Source of the DNA: Clostridia bacterium
GTDB taxonomy: Bacteria; Bacillota; Clostridia; UBA1212; UBA1255
Assembly (NCBI GenBank): GCA_017935905.1
Contig: JAGBGO010000027.1
Span: 24,331 to 88,330, forward strand
Direction of reading: 5' to 3'
Length of the DNA: 64,000 nt
Shown: positions 25,206-35,066 of the stretch, in pieces
Numbering within the stretch: the stretch's first letter is position 1
Layout: every line of letters starts with the position of its first letter
The notes under the pieces: generated by a model
The model's database searches: none
What the model was told of the DNA's origin: nothing
Seen by the model: the letters and a program-made list of their open reading frames with translations, nothing else
Position numbers and translations under genes: made by a program

Positions 25206-25880
25206 TCACCCGACAAACAGTCCGATTAAAAGTCCCAAAAAGTTGTGACTGTAGAAGAATCCGCCTACGTAAGACGTTTGAATGGCGTTCATCAGCGTGC
25301 CGCCAATGCCTCCGGTGCCAAACAAAGACAGGCCCAACATCACCGTGCTGACAATCAGCACGCCCTGGCAAAGTCCGAAAGCGATACCGCCGATCGTATC
25401 CACCTGATGTAGCACCGGCATCTTTCGAATCCCTTTCCAAATAGACTTCACGGAAAGCAACACGATCCACGTAATCACCGCCACAAGTAAAATAGACGTT
25501 GCTTTCACGACCAGGTCTGCAACGGTTTTGGCAGCTTTGCGCACACCCTGCTCCACCGCATCCTGTTTGTGGGATTCCGCTAAAATATCCACCACTTTGT
25601 CTTGCAGGAACCCCGGCAGTTCACTCTTTGCAAGCGCCTTTTCATAGCCCTCTTCCGAAGTGACCGCCTCCGAGACATACGTGTAAACCGTCTGCTCCGT
25701 AGAAGTGGCAAGAGGCGTGCGTGCCAGCACACCACCCACAACCGGCATCAGCAAATAGCCCAGCATCAGTGCAATCACCAAAGACAGGGCAGAAATCAAG
25801 GAAAGTACCAAGCCTCGCTTGGCACCCAGAAAAATACAAATACCAATCAGTGCAAGAATAATCAAATCGACGATCATCAC
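25206..25880 (-). CDS. CvpA-family membrane protein
   Basis: 224 residues with four hydrophobic segments (about 3-25, 28-50, 125-145, 165-185). It opens with IVDLIILALIGICIFLGAKRGL, the CvpA/colicin V production pattern with a G-x-x-x-G-rich first pair of helices. The family affects secretion and envelope stability; a precise mechanism is not known. It lies 14 bp after the DUF5711 gene. Confidence 0.8.
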   Translation of the reverse strand: MMIVDLIILALIGICIFLGAKRGLVLSLISALSLVIALMLGYLLMPVVGGVLARTPLATSTEQTVYTYVSEAVTSEEGYEKALAKSELPGFLQDKVVDILAESHKQDAVEQGVRKAAKTVADLVVKATSILLVAVITWIVLLSVKSIWKGIRKMPVLHQVDTIGGIAFGLCQGVLIVSTVMLGLSLFGTGGIGGTLMNAIQTSYVGGFFYSHNFLGLLIGLFVG

Positions 25881-25894
25881 AGGGCCTCCGGATC

Positions 25895-27133
25895 CTATCC
25901 TTCAAAAGACACTCGGTAAATACCGTCCTGACACGCCACCATTACGTTCCGGTCGTCCAGATACGACACTGTACGAATATCCGAAGAAAGTTCTTGTTTA
26001 CCAATATAATTCCCGACAACGTTATACATATATACGTTGCGGTCTGTATATGCCACCACCGTGTTCCCCAGGGACAAAACTTTTTCGATTCGCCCCTCTA
26101 CCTCTACGCGATGTTTTTCCTTGCCCGATTTATTATAATATATTAAGGAAGAAACCGTGCAGGAAGATTCCGTTACGTTCTCCTCACGGAAGGCAGCGAC
26201 GCAATACCGTTCGTCTGCACAAACCGCATCCGCAAGCGCCAACCGCCCGCCGCCGGCAGACCACACTTCAAGATTCACGTCTTTGTCAGAAGAAGCCGTG
26301 CCAACTCTGCGCAACAATCGAAGCGATTGGGAATTCGCTGCAAAAAGCGTGTCCTTATTCAAATATTGCAAAATCGGGTAAACCTGCCCTTCCGTAACTG
26401 CCGTAGAGATGACTTCGCCGTCCCGTGTGCGCATAAATACCACGCTGCCGGTCATCTCGCCACCGGATTCATAAACGCCGGAGAGCGCCAAAAAGTCCGG
26501 ATACGCAGACTGGGCGCCGGCAATCATGTGGTACGTGCCAAACTTACGGGTAAAAACTTCATTCAGAATACCGTCGTTGCAGGTTAAATAAGTCGCGGAG
26601 GTTTCAAAGTCGTTTTGCCGGCAAAGCACGATTAAAGAAGCGCCGGAATCCCCGGAAAAGGCGCCGATCACCGGCACCGCAGAATCATAGCGGAAGCGCT
26701 GACCGTTTGCATCAAAAGCCCAAATGCATTTCCCCCCGTATTCAGAGATCAGCACGAAAGATTCGCCGCAGCGCATAAGCGGCTTTTCAATGGTGCAACG
26801 TACGTTCCACTTCCACACGCCGTCCCGATCCAAACCGGTTACGCCGTTCTCATCACAAAGAATAATGCAGTCTTGGACCGCGCCGATGACATAATCTCCC
26901 CTAGGTTCGTACTCAATTTGCGTCAGCACCGGCGTAACGGAAATATCCCGCTTAATGCCCATAGCGTCCAGTAATTTCTCATAAATGCCAAAACTGTATC
27001 CAAGAATCAAAATCAACACAAAAGCAAGAACACCCAAAACGGTATACGTAATACGTCTCCTGCGTCGCTGCTGTTGCTTCAATGCTTCAAATTTCTTACG
27101 GCTGATGACCTTTTTCTCTTTTGTATCGCTCAT
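25895..27133 (-). CDS. DUF5711-type membrane-anchored beta-repeat protein
   Basis: 412 residues. A basic N-terminus (KKFEALKQQQRRRRR) and one helix (about 30-50) are followed by some 350 residues of short beta repeats (VIGAVQDCIILCDENGVTGLDRDGVWKW, FVLISEYGGKCIWAFDANG) suggesting an extracytoplasmic propeller. It matches the clostridial DUF5711 type as far as can be judged from pattern. No catalytic motif. Probably co-transcribed with cvpA. Confidence 0.65.
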   Translation of the reverse strand: MSDTKEKKVISRKKFEALKQQQRRRRRITYTVLGVLAFVLILILGYSFGIYEKLLDAMGIKRDISVTPVLTQIEYEPRGDYVIGAVQDCIILCDENGVTGLDRDGVWKWNVRCTIEKPLMRCGESFVLISEYGGKCIWAFDANGQRFRYDSAVPVIGAFSGDSGASLIVLCRQNDFETSATYLTCNDGILNEVFTRKFGTYHMIAGAQSAYPDFLALSGVYESGGEMTGSVVFMRTRDGEVISTAVTEGQVYPILQYLNKDTLFAANSQSLRLLRRVGTASSDKDVNLEVWSAGGGRLALADAVCADERYCVAAFREENVTESSCTVSSLIYYNKSGKEKHRVEVEGRIEKVLSLGNTVVAYTDRNVYMYNVVGNYIGKQELSSDIRTVSYLDDRNVMVACQDGIYRVSFEG

Positions 27134-27175
27134 ATAAATCTGTAACCTTTCCGGTATAATGGTCCTTAAAGCTTA

Positions 27176-28234
27176 TTATACAATTTTTCGCCGTGTTTGT
27201 GCAAGGGTTAACAGGAACAAAATTCCCACAAAACCAAAAAGCGGATAAACAACCGAAATTACAGAATCAAAACCAATATAAGAAAGGGGAATACCAAGAA
27301 TGGCAAACACGGAACCGTACAGCGTCTTTTTACCGAACAAGCTGCCCACCGCGCCCAAATTGCAAGCCGCACAAAGGAGCATTGCGAAGGACAGTATGCA
27401 GGAAAAAATGCGACCTAACGCAGCACTCCATGCGTAGATTGCCGCAGGCAAGGGCAAATTCTGCGCAGCAAGTTCCGGCGGAAGAATCCCCAGACCGACA
27501 AAAATGCAAAGACCGCACGCCAAAAACATTCCGGCACCCAGCAGACTTCCCCGGCGAATGGCGTCTTCATCCGCAGATAAATCGCCGGCTCTTCCCAAAA
27601 CGCCCAGCAGGAATAGCACGTTGTAGCCGGTATAGAGGCCGCTTTTCAAGATCAGGGTGGCCATTTTAGGGATTGTAAAATGGTGCGTTGTGTGCGCGTT
27701 TGGCGTTATAAAGGCGGCAAAGATGGAAACCAAGGCAACGAAAAAGATTATGACGGGCGTGACGATTGCGCAAACCCGGGCAAATGCAGAGAAATTGCCT
27801 GTCAGCATCAGCATTGAAAAGGCTGCCACGATGCCACCGGTAAGAATGCCGAACAAAAGGGGAAAACGCCTGCAAACTGCAGGGAAAACGGGTTCCAGCA
27901 CTTCCCGAATGCCGGATAGCATTGCCACGTACCCGATAAAGGCAAACATCAGGGTGGTAAGGGTAAAAAGTTTTTTCATTTTCCCCTTTGCCACGAATCC
28001 CGCCACTTGATCCACACGGGTAAATTTGCCGCGACATACAAGGGCAAGCACCCGCGCGGAAGCCAGCCCCAAAAGCAGACAAGAAGACACCCATCCAAAA
28101 GCCCCAACCGGACCTAGCGATGCAAAATAAACGAAAACCTCCCGGCCGCTGCCAAAACCCGCGCCCACCAACGCCGACAAGAATAAACCGGCAATGATAA
28201 AAGTATTCTTGAATTTTGATTTTCGCAAAAACAT
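27176..28234 (-). CDS. YkvI-like membrane carrier (LeuT-fold type)
   Basis: 352 residues and about ten membrane helices. The opening FIIAGLFLSALVGAGFGSGREVFVYFA is the unwound first helix of APC/LeuT-type carriers and matches the YkvI-like group. Substrate unknown; amino acid or similar is a family-level guess. A terminator-like hairpin (28235-28264) touches the start codon. Confidence 0.75.
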   Translation of the reverse strand: MFLRKSKFKNTFIIAGLFLSALVGAGFGSGREVFVYFASLGPVGAFGWVSSCLLLGLASARVLALVCRGKFTRVDQVAGFVAKGKMKKLFTLTTLMFAFIGYVAMLSGIREVLEPVFPAVCRRFPLLFGILTGGIVAAFSMLMLTGNFSAFARVCAIVTPVIIFFVALVSIFAAFITPNAHTTHHFTIPKMATLILKSGLYTGYNVLFLLGVLGRAGDLSADEDAIRRGSLLGAGMFLACGLCIFVGLGILPPELAAQNLPLPAAIYAWSAALGRIFSCILSFAMLLCAACNLGAVGSLFGKKTLYGSVFAILGIPLSYIGFDSVISVVYPLFGFVGILFLLTLAQTRRKIV

Positions 28235-28264
28235 AGAGGGAACGCCTTTCCCGGCACTCCCTCT
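28235..28264 (-). terminator. Hairpin immediately before the YkvI-like start codon
   Basis: Seven-bp stem AGAGGGA / TCCCTCT with a 16-nt loop that holds the only purine-rich ribosome site (GGGAAAGG). The stem is followed directly by ATG TTT TTG, so the start codon region doubles as the T-tract. It ends the Gld-type operon and/or gates translation of the carrier. Confidence 0.5.
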
Positions 28265-28292
28265 ATAAATATTCTTCCTATATATATCTTAT

Positions 28293-29726
28293 TCAAGCCA
28301 ATTTCATAATCTTCATTAAAGAATCCAGACAACCTTGCACACCGTATTTCTCGGCAGAGGAAGTGAGATAATACTGCGGACCGTATCCGCCAACGTATTT
28401 GCCGTTCACGTAGTAGTACATCGTGGTTTCATCCCGCTTGGCACAAACCACCGTATTCTTCGTGCCGTCCCGCAATTCATACTCGATTTCGCAAAGAATC
28501 TCCCCCGGAACTTCCGGTGCGCCGGACAATTCCAGTGTCTTGATTTCCAAGAAGTAAAGAGAAGTAAGCAAACGGGTAAAACCCTCTCCGGCTTCCGAAA
28601 GATTATCCGAAATACGGTGACCTTCGAAAATATACGTAGGCTTGTTGTCCTTATCAAATTCATACTGCATCGTACGCGTTACACCGTTCATCGTAATACG
28701 CACGGCGGAAAGTTCCGTATACATAACCATATAGACGACTTTATCTGCGTACGTAAGCGGATCCAAATCCTTAAACGTAACCGAGCTTTCATTGATCAAG
28801 TATACGTCCCGGCCGTCGTCTACAGTAGCATAATATTGAGTGCCATCTTTCGTTTTGTTCCCGATATGAAGCGTAATGGTCTTCTCCGGAGATGTAAACG
28901 ATACGCTGTAGGCAGACGGAGATAATCCGTAAGTGGCCAGATCTTCGCACTGAACCTCTGCAATATCTTTAATGCTGATCGCCAGCACTTTACTCAGCCA
29001 GGTTTCAATATTTTCGTTATTGCCTTTGCGCTGCAGCGGATAGGACATGGTCCAAACGCGTGAAGCGTCAACTTCACCGCTGATCTTAGCAGACAACTCC
29101 AAAGTGCGCTGATTGTCTTTCCATACTGTAGCCCGCACAACTTGTCCCGGATCTGAAAAATCAAAAATGGTCTTTGAAATGAGTGCGCCCTTGTTCAGCA
29201 ACACGCCGTTTTGAAAACCTTTTGCATATAAATAGATGGTTTCCGAACCTTCAAGCCAAATATAGTGAGCCGTAGACGCAGTATTCATTCCTCCGAAAAT
29301 GGCGGTATATACCGTGCCGTCTTTCATCGTGATCGCTAACCTGGTCTGACCATCCAAACCAAAATCTGTCCGAACAGCGTCCGTCACAACGCCTTCATAA
29401 ACAATCGCACCGTCATAGGCATACAATTTTGCAATCAAGGACTTGACGTTGGCTTCTACGATCGTAATTTCCGGATAGGTGGTGCACGTCCAACGGTCAT
29501 TGTTCTTCTCCAAAACCAAATGATCCGTACCCACACATTCAATGCCTACAATTTGGCTTTGCGTCTCTTGATCTGCACTAAACGGAAACACGTAGCCGCT
29601 GTTGTTTTCTTCAGGAGGCTGTGTAGCACCGGGATCGTCGCTTCCTACGTTCTTAACGAGCAAAAACGCCGCCACCGCCGCAACAATCAATACAATCGCA
29701 ATAATCGCAGTCTTATATTGTTTCAT
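28293..29726 (-). CDS. DUF4340 protein of a Gld-type ABC system
   Basis: 477 residues, one N-terminal helix (about 6-25), then a large extracytoplasmic domain with repeated beta units (IVGIECVGTDHLVLEKNNDRWTCT, TRLAITMKDGTVYTAIFGG) as in DUF4340. Such proteins sit with GldG-type subunits. It starts one base after the gldG-like stop. Probably a periplasm-facing (here wall-facing) accessory subunit. Confidence 0.78.
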   Translation of the reverse strand: MKQYKTAIIAIVLIVAAVAAFLLVKNVGSDDPGATQPPEENNSGYVFPFSADQETQSQIVGIECVGTDHLVLEKNNDRWTCTTYPEITIVEANVKSLIAKLYAYDGAIVYEGVVTDAVRTDFGLDGQTRLAITMKDGTVYTAIFGGMNTASTAHYIWLEGSETIYLYAKGFQNGVLLNKGALISKTIFDFSDPGQVVRATVWKDNQRTLELSAKISGEVDASRVWTMSYPLQRKGNNENIETWLSKVLAISIKDIAEVQCEDLATYGLSPSAYSVSFTSPEKTITLHIGNKTKDGTQYYATVDDGRDVYLINESSVTFKDLDPLTYADKVVYMVMYTELSAVRITMNGVTRTMQYEFDKDNKPTYIFEGHRISDNLSEAGEGFTRLLTSLYFLEIKTLELSGAPEVPGEILCEIEYELRDGTKNTVVCAKRDETTMYYYVNGKYVGGYGPQYYLTSSAEKYGVQGCLDSLMKIMKLA

Positions 29727-29727
29727 C

Positions 29728-31209
29728 TTACAGATGTCTCCTTCTCATCCATACTACAACACCGCCGCCGATAATCAAAGCAGGGATCACCGCCATAGAA
29801 ACAATTGCAAGCATATTGCTCTTGTTTTTGTCAATTACAATCGACGTATTGTCGTAAATCTTCGCTTCAATCAAGTTGCCTTCATTGCTTCCGTAGTCGC
29901 TGACCATCCAGTGAACCGTGTAGCCGAAGGTGGTAATTGCATTGCGCAAACCGTATTGTTGGTAATATGCGTCCGAGAAGCCCAGTGTAGATCCGAATAC
30001 GGCCGCATGGGTTACCATGCCACGGGTGCCGCTGTTCATAGCCGCTGCCGCAACCACCTGTACACCTTCTTGAACGTTCCCGTCAAAATCCGTACTCTTG
30101 GCAGTTTGCGCCGTTTGAATCAGCGGGTAATTCTCAATCATAGTAATCGCAGAATCCTGAGAATGTACTTTCACACTGCGCGTCGAAAACAACGAAATAT
30201 CGTAAGGAACTGAAAATCCCGCAAGAGGTCCTTTTGAAACCGTGCTGCCAATAAAGGCGCTGGCTTTGTTTTCTTTATTGATTTTGTTGCGATCATCCGT
30301 TTCCTCTACTAAATCTAAGTTAATGGAAAGTCCGTACAGTTTGGTGAGAATCCGATTCATATTCTCAAACTTCTCACCTCTTTGGTCATAGTCTGCACAG
30401 AAAATCATCTGACCGCCGTCTTGTTCCAGCCATTTCTCCACCATAGAAGCTTCCGAATTCGTCAAATCATACTTGGGACCCAAGAAAACAATAAGAGAAG
30501 CATCTTCCGGAATTGTTTCAATTTGAGTAAGATCCAGATCCCGAATATCGCAACCTAAAGACTCAATGCCGTTGAATACGTTCGTAAATTCAGCGCGGCT
30601 CTTTTCCTCATGACCGGTTGTACAATACACTACCGGGAATTCGTCCGAAGTTACAAATAAAATCGCAGAAGTTAACTTTTGCTCCACTTGAATTGCAGAT
30701 TTGTACTTATAGAACAACTGGTACGTCTGGTAGACAAACATATCCGACGAGGCAATGCGCCGTGTCTTGTCGCCGCTCTTTACAATGTAGTCACCTTCAG
30801 AATAGGAAGCCGCATCCGTTTCCCCTACTAATTTACGAATCAATCCGGGATTGCTGTCCGGATCTTTGTACGAAACCGTTACCCGGTCATACTCTGCATA
30901 TTGGTCCAGCACGCGAATGACCTCTGCGCGGTCCGTATCCGACTCGCTTTTGGTGCGGTCGTACAACGCCACGATTTCCACGTCTTGTTTGAGGGCTTTT
31001 AAATTCTTATCCGTAATATCTCCGATGGTATACAATTTTTCTTTGGTCATATCCAACGTAAGCTTCGTAGAGAATTGCTCCAAAATCAAGTTTGTCACTG
31101 CGAAAACAACCAATACCGCCGCAACTAAAATAATGGCGTTGGTGCCGTACCGAAAATCACGACGCAGACGAGCTGAAATGACCTTTTTTTCTTTCTTCTC
31201 CTTTTTCAT
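29728..31209 (-). CDS. GldG-like ABC-transporter auxiliary protein
   Basis: 493 residues. Two membrane helices near the ends (about 22-42 and 462-482) flank an ABC_transp_aux-type domain: LTLDMTKEKLYTI, IVALYDRTKSESD, TVSYKDPDSNPGLI and CTTGHEEKS. These proteins pair with GldA/GldF-type ABC components. Located between the permease and DUF4340 genes, with 16-bp and 1-bp gaps. Confidence 0.82.
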   Translation of the reverse strand: MKKEKKEKKVISARLRRDFRYGTNAIILVAAVLVVFAVTNLILEQFSTKLTLDMTKEKLYTIGDITDKNLKALKQDVEIVALYDRTKSESDTDRAEVIRVLDQYAEYDRVTVSYKDPDSNPGLIRKLVGETDAASYSEGDYIVKSGDKTRRIASSDMFVYQTYQLFYKYKSAIQVEQKLTSAILFVTSDEFPVVYCTTGHEEKSRAEFTNVFNGIESLGCDIRDLDLTQIETIPEDASLIVFLGPKYDLTNSEASMVEKWLEQDGGQMIFCADYDQRGEKFENMNRILTKLYGLSINLDLVEETDDRNKINKENKASAFIGSTVSKGPLAGFSVPYDISLFSTRSVKVHSQDSAITMIENYPLIQTAQTAKSTDFDGNVQEGVQVVAAAAMNSGTRGMVTHAAVFGSTLGFSDAYYQQYGLRNAITTFGYTVHWMVSDYGSNEGNLIEAKIYDNTSIVIDKNKSNMLAIVSMAVIPALIIGGGVVVWMRRRHL

Positions 31210-31225
31210 CCCTTTGCACCTCCCA

Positions 31226-31933
31226 TCAATTCCAGCGTTTCCGCTCTACGTTCATCACCGTCAGAAATACACCGACAAAAGTAAACGACACGTAGTAGAA
31301 CAAGGAGGCTAAATTGAAACCGCCCATAGCAAAATCCGAATACCGTTTAAGGGGGGATAACCACTGAAGCACGGCACCGAAAGTACCACCCAGTGTTCCG
31401 CCAATCGACTGCATAAAGTAGAAGATCAGCAGTACCACAACGCCGGAAACTGCCGCAACCACTTGGTTCTCCGTAAAAGAGGACACGAACAAACTAATGG
31501 CCAAATAACAAGCACCCAGCAGAATAAAAGCCACGTAACCGCTGACGTTCTTTCCCGCAGGAATACCGCCGTCGATCAAAAACGTGAGGATGACCGGATA
31601 AATAAACGTAATCCCCACCATAATCAAGAAAAGGGTAAGTCCGGCGAAATATTTTCCCACCACAATCTTGCGCATGGGAATCGGTGCAGTACGAAGAAGC
31701 ACTTCCGTTCCGTTCTTCTTCTCATCAGCCAGCAAACGCATGGTGATCAGCGGTGCGAAGAACGTCATATACGTAACCAAATTGGATAACACATCGGAAA
31801 AATAAATCGACCCGTAAATCAAGTTCCGCACCCAGAAGAACATGCCCACCAGTACCATAAAGAAACCGATGATACAATACGCTACCGGAGAACGGAAATA
31901 AGAACTCATTTCTCTTTTATAAATCGTCCACAT
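31226..31933 (-). CDS. ABC-2 type permease, GldF-like
   Basis: 235 residues from the ATG at 31933 (MWTIYKREMSSYFRSP), preceded by GGACGGAAG. The longer frame would run into the ATPase gene. Six membrane helices, with the typical EKKNGTEVLLRTAPIPMRKIV cytosolic segment of ABC-2 permeases. It forms the channel of the system with the ATPase upstream and GldG/DUF4340-like partners downstream. Confidence 0.85.
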   Translation of the reverse strand: MWTIYKREMSSYFRSPVAYCIIGFFMVLVGMFFWVRNLIYGSIYFSDVLSNLVTYMTFFAPLITMRLLADEKKNGTEVLLRTAPIPMRKIVVGKYFAGLTLFLIMVGITFIYPVILTFLIDGGIPAGKNVSGYVAFILLGACYLAISLFVSSFTENQVVAAVSGVVVLLIFYFMQSIGGTLGGTFGAVLQWLSPLKRYSDFAMGGFNLASLFYYVSFTFVGVFLTVMNVERKRWN

Positions 31934-31949
31934 ACTATCTTCCGTCCTT

Positions 31950-32900
31950 TCACTGATCCGCACTGTTCTTATCTTTGTTGACGATGTCAATAAAGATTTC
32001 TTCCAATGTTCTGCCCATGGGACGCAGTTCCAAAATCGCCATAGAATTGTGGCTCAACTCGTTAAAGAGAGGTCTGCGCACGTCTACGTCGTGACCGGAT
32101 TCCACCATAAATACGGAAGCATCTTTGTCCATGCGAATGAAATCCGTCTTGCGCACGCCGGGCGTTTGGCTGATCACTTTCTGTACAGAAGATTTGTCCC
32201 CCACAACGTGAATGGTGAACTTGCGCACCGTGCCTTCCGTTGCCGAGAAATCAGAAACGCTGCCGGAAGCGGCAATCTTACCGTGGTTGATCACCACAAC
32301 GGAACTACACACTGCCGTTACTTCGGACAAAATATGGGTACTCAATATAATGGTGTGATCATGACGAAGGGCACTGATCAATTTTCGAATCTCAATAATT
32401 TGGCTTGGGTCTAAACCTACCGTAGGCTCGTCCAAAATCAAAATAGGCGGATTACCTACCAGTGCTTGCGCCACACCCACACGTTGTTTATAACCTTTAG
32501 ACAAGTTGCGAACCAAACGCTTGCGAATATCACCGATCTTGACCATATATAAAATATCATCCAGTTGGGCTTTCCGTGCCCGGTGGGGTACGCTCTTTAA
32601 GTCGCAAATGAAATTCAAGTATTCCAATACAGTCATATCCTGATACAAAGGCGGAAGCTCCGGCAGATAACCAATCTGTTTCTTCACCGCTTCCGGATTC
32701 TCCATAATTTCAAATCCGCCTACCTTTACAGAACCTTCTGTATAAGGAATATATCCCGTGAGAATATTCATCGTAGTAGACTTGCCGGCACCATTCGGTC
32801 CCAAGAAGCCCAGGATTTCACCTTTCTTTACGTTAAACGAGACGTCGTTCAGCGCTTTAATCTGGCCGTACCGTTTCGTCAGATTCGTAATTTCAATCAT
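31950..32900 (-). CDS. ABC transporter ATP-binding protein, GldA-like
   Basis: 316 residues. Walker A GPNGAGKST, Q-loop YLPELPPL, signature LSKGYKQRVGVAQAL, Walker B ILILDEPTVGLD and the switch His in STHI are all intact. A C-terminal extension (about 220-316) is usual for drug/gliding-type exporters. It leads the four-gene operon (ATPase, permease, GldG-like, DUF4340). GGAGGT upstream. The 104-bp gap before it holds two AACAAACCG copies 34 bp apart. Confidence 0.9.
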   Translation of the reverse strand: MIEITNLTKRYGQIKALNDVSFNVKKGEILGFLGPNGAGKSTTMNILTGYIPYTEGSVKVGGFEIMENPEAVKKQIGYLPELPPLYQDMTVLEYLNFICDLKSVPHRARKAQLDDILYMVKIGDIRKRLVRNLSKGYKQRVGVAQALVGNPPILILDEPTVGLDPSQIIEIRKLISALRHDHTIILSTHILSEVTAVCSSVVVINHGKIAASGSVSDFSATEGTVRKFTIHVVGDKSSVQKVISQTPGVRKTDFIRMDKDASVFMVESGHDVDVRRPLFNELSHNSMAILELRPMGRTLEEIFIDIVNKDKNSADQ

Positions 32901-33004
32901 AGTAATACCTCCGAAGTATGAAAACGCATACGCAGCGTAGTGTATATTCTATAAACAAACCGTGGCTTTCTCGTGGGTGGTCTGTGAACAAACCGCAAAC
33001 AAGC

Positions 33005-34903
33005 TCAGCAATACTCCTTCTTTTTGAACTGCTGATCCGGACAGTACGTCGGCACGTACTCTTTCAATTTCTCCACTACCAAGGCGTCATCCCCCGTATT
33101 TAACACGGCGCCAAGGTCTTGGAGCATCCGCTCAACCTGTGTCCACTCAAGAACAAAGGGTTGTGCCACCAAAATACCGTCGTGTTCCGTCTTTGTGGTT
33201 TCCTCTACGCTTTGAAGCAATTCTTCGTAGAGTTTCTCTCCGGGCCGCAAGCCCACGTATTTGATCTTAATATCCACGTCCGGTGTATAACCGGATAAAC
33301 GAATCATATTTCTCGCCAAATCGGCAATCTTGACCGGTGCACCCATATCCAAGATAAAGATTTCGCCACCTTTGGCCATAGCACCTGCCTGAATCACCAG
33401 ACGGGAAGCTTCCGGAATGGTCATAAAGAACCGGGTCACTTCCGGGTGGGTTACCGTAATCGGTCCCATCTGCGCAATCTGCTTCTTAAACAAGGGGACC
33501 ACACTTCCGTTGCTGCCCAGTACGTTTCCAAAGCGAACCGCTACGTATTTAGTCTTACTTTGGGTTGAAAAGGCTTGTACAATCATTTCTGCCATGCGCT
33601 TGGTGGTACCCATTACGTTGGTAGGATTCACGGCCTTGTCCGTAGAAATCAACACGAAATTCTTAACTTGATGACAGTCGCACGCCCGCGCCACGTTGTA
33701 GGTGCCAAAAACGTTGTTCTTAACTGCCTCTCCCGGGCTGTCCTCCATCAAAGGCACGTGCTTATGGGCGGCCGCATGGAAAACAACGCCCGGCTTTTCT
33801 TTGCCGAAAATCTTCTCCACACGACCGTAGTCCCGAACGGAACCGATATACGTATCCACAGGGATCTCCGGGCCATACTCGCATTTCAGGTCATTTACCA
33901 AATCATAGACGTTGTTTTCATAAATATCAAACAGCACTAATTTCTTCGGGGAAAAGCGAAGAATCTGGCGACAGATTTCAGATCCGATAGAGCCGCCGGC
34001 ACCGGTCACCAGTACCGTCTCCCCTTTCAGATACGCACTGACTTTGTCAATATCCAAACAGTTCTCATTTCTCTGTAAAATGTCGTTAATATCTACGTCC
34101 CGCACCTGCTGGAAGGATACTTCGTCCGCAATAACCATATCGTAAAGTGCCGGAAGCGTCTTAATCTTACAATTCGTAACTTTGCAGCGAAGAATCGCAT
34201 CCCGCCTTGCTTCATTAGAAGCAGACGGCACTGCAAAAATAATGGTATCTACCTTTAATTTGTTTGCCGTGTTCTTAATCACGTTCTCATCAGAGGCGTA
34301 AATACGAATGTTATTGATCTTTCCACCCACTTTGGCGGGATCGTCATCAATAAAGCCTACGATTTCATAGCCTTTCTGCGGGTTACGCGATAAGTCGTTC
34401 ATTAAAGAAATGCCCGCATTGCCGGCACCGTAAATTAAAATGCGCGTCTTGTCTGCACCGTAATGCCGAGCCTCTCTCAATTCACGGAACATCGCATACG
34501 TTCGCGGAAGTGCGCGGACACCAATGGTTCCCACCAACTCCATAGCAACCATAATCAGCAAAACACGAACGGAAAAACGCCAATGCCATACGCCGCGGAA
34601 AATACCGTCCATTGCCAAAAAGATCAACGCTGCACCGAGATTCGCCACAACACATTTGAACATATCTTCAAAGCAAATGCGGCTCAGCATAATCGTATAC
34701 ATATCCAAAAGCACGAAACAGACCAAGTATATGCAAACACCCAGGATTAAAAACAGAACGTTCTGCGGCAAGAGAATCAATCCTTGCGCCTGCTTACCGT
34801 TTAGCAAGAACAGTCCCAGTACGTATCCTACCGTAAGTACAAGAATATCCGTTGCCAGTAAAAGAATTTTCTTTAATTTAGATTTTGAGAACAAACAACT
34901 CAT
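33005..34903 (-). CDS. Membrane-bound nucleotide-sugar dehydratase/epimerase, CapD/PglF type
   Basis: 632 residues. Four N-terminal membrane helices, a CoA-binding-like Rossmann domain (ILIYGAGNAGISLM near 153) and a C-terminal extended SDR domain (VLVTGAGGSIGSEI near 295; active-site region STDKAVNPTNVMGTTK). The family makes UDP-4-keto-6-deoxy sugars from UDP-GlcNAc for surface polysaccharides. It stands alone, 7 kb downstream of the polymer operon, with its own promoter. The exact product cannot be fixed from sequence. Confidence 0.88.
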   Translation of the reverse strand: MSCLFSKSKLKKILLLATDILVLTVGYVLGLFLLNGKQAQGLILLPQNVLFLILGVCIYLVCFVLLDMYTIMLSRICFEDMFKCVVANLGAALIFLAMDGIFRGVWHWRFSVRVLLIMVAMELVGTIGVRALPRTYAMFRELREARHYGADKTRILIYGAGNAGISLMNDLSRNPQKGYEIVGFIDDDPAKVGGKINNIRIYASDENVIKNTANKLKVDTIIFAVPSASNEARRDAILRCKVTNCKIKTLPALYDMVIADEVSFQQVRDVDINDILQRNENCLDIDKVSAYLKGETVLVTGAGGSIGSEICRQILRFSPKKLVLFDIYENNVYDLVNDLKCEYGPEIPVDTYIGSVRDYGRVEKIFGKEKPGVVFHAAAHKHVPLMEDSPGEAVKNNVFGTYNVARACDCHQVKNFVLISTDKAVNPTNVMGTTKRMAEMIVQAFSTQSKTKYVAVRFGNVLGSNGSVVPLFKKQIAQMGPITVTHPEVTRFFMTIPEASRLVIQAGAMAKGGEIFILDMGAPVKIADLARNMIRLSGYTPDVDIKIKYVGLRPGEKLYEELLQSVEETTKTEHDGILVAQPFVLEWTQVERMLQDLGAVLNTGDDALVVEKLKEYVPTYCPDQQFKKKEYC

Positions 34904-34936
34904 CTCGCAATTCTATTTATCATTCCATACGGATAA

Positions 34937-34965
34937 ATTGTATCATATCCAAAGTTTGATGTCAA
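34937..34965 (-). promoter_or_regulatory. Promoter of the CapD-like gene
   Basis: Minus-strand perfect TTGACA (34960-34965), 17 bp, TACAAT (34937-34942) with TG one base before it. Confidence 0.75.
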
Positions 34966-35003
34966 AATTTCTTAACATAATTGCAAAAGTTTTGATTTAG
35001 AAA

Positions 35004-35048
35004 TAAAAAACCCATTCCAAAATTTATTTTTCTAAAAATTGGAATGGG
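35004..35048 (-). terminator. Terminator after the SH3-C39 gene
   Basis: Minus-strand 10-bp stem CCCATTCCAA / TTGGAATGGG, 18-nt loop, then TTTTTTATTTC, 19 bp past the stop codon. Confidence 0.88.
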
Positions 35049-35066
35049 TGGATTCAATTCACTATC

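Noticed and set aside
32954..32996. Two AACAAACCG copies 34 bp apart before the Gld-type operon
   Set aside because: Only two copies and no symmetry; too little to call an operator.
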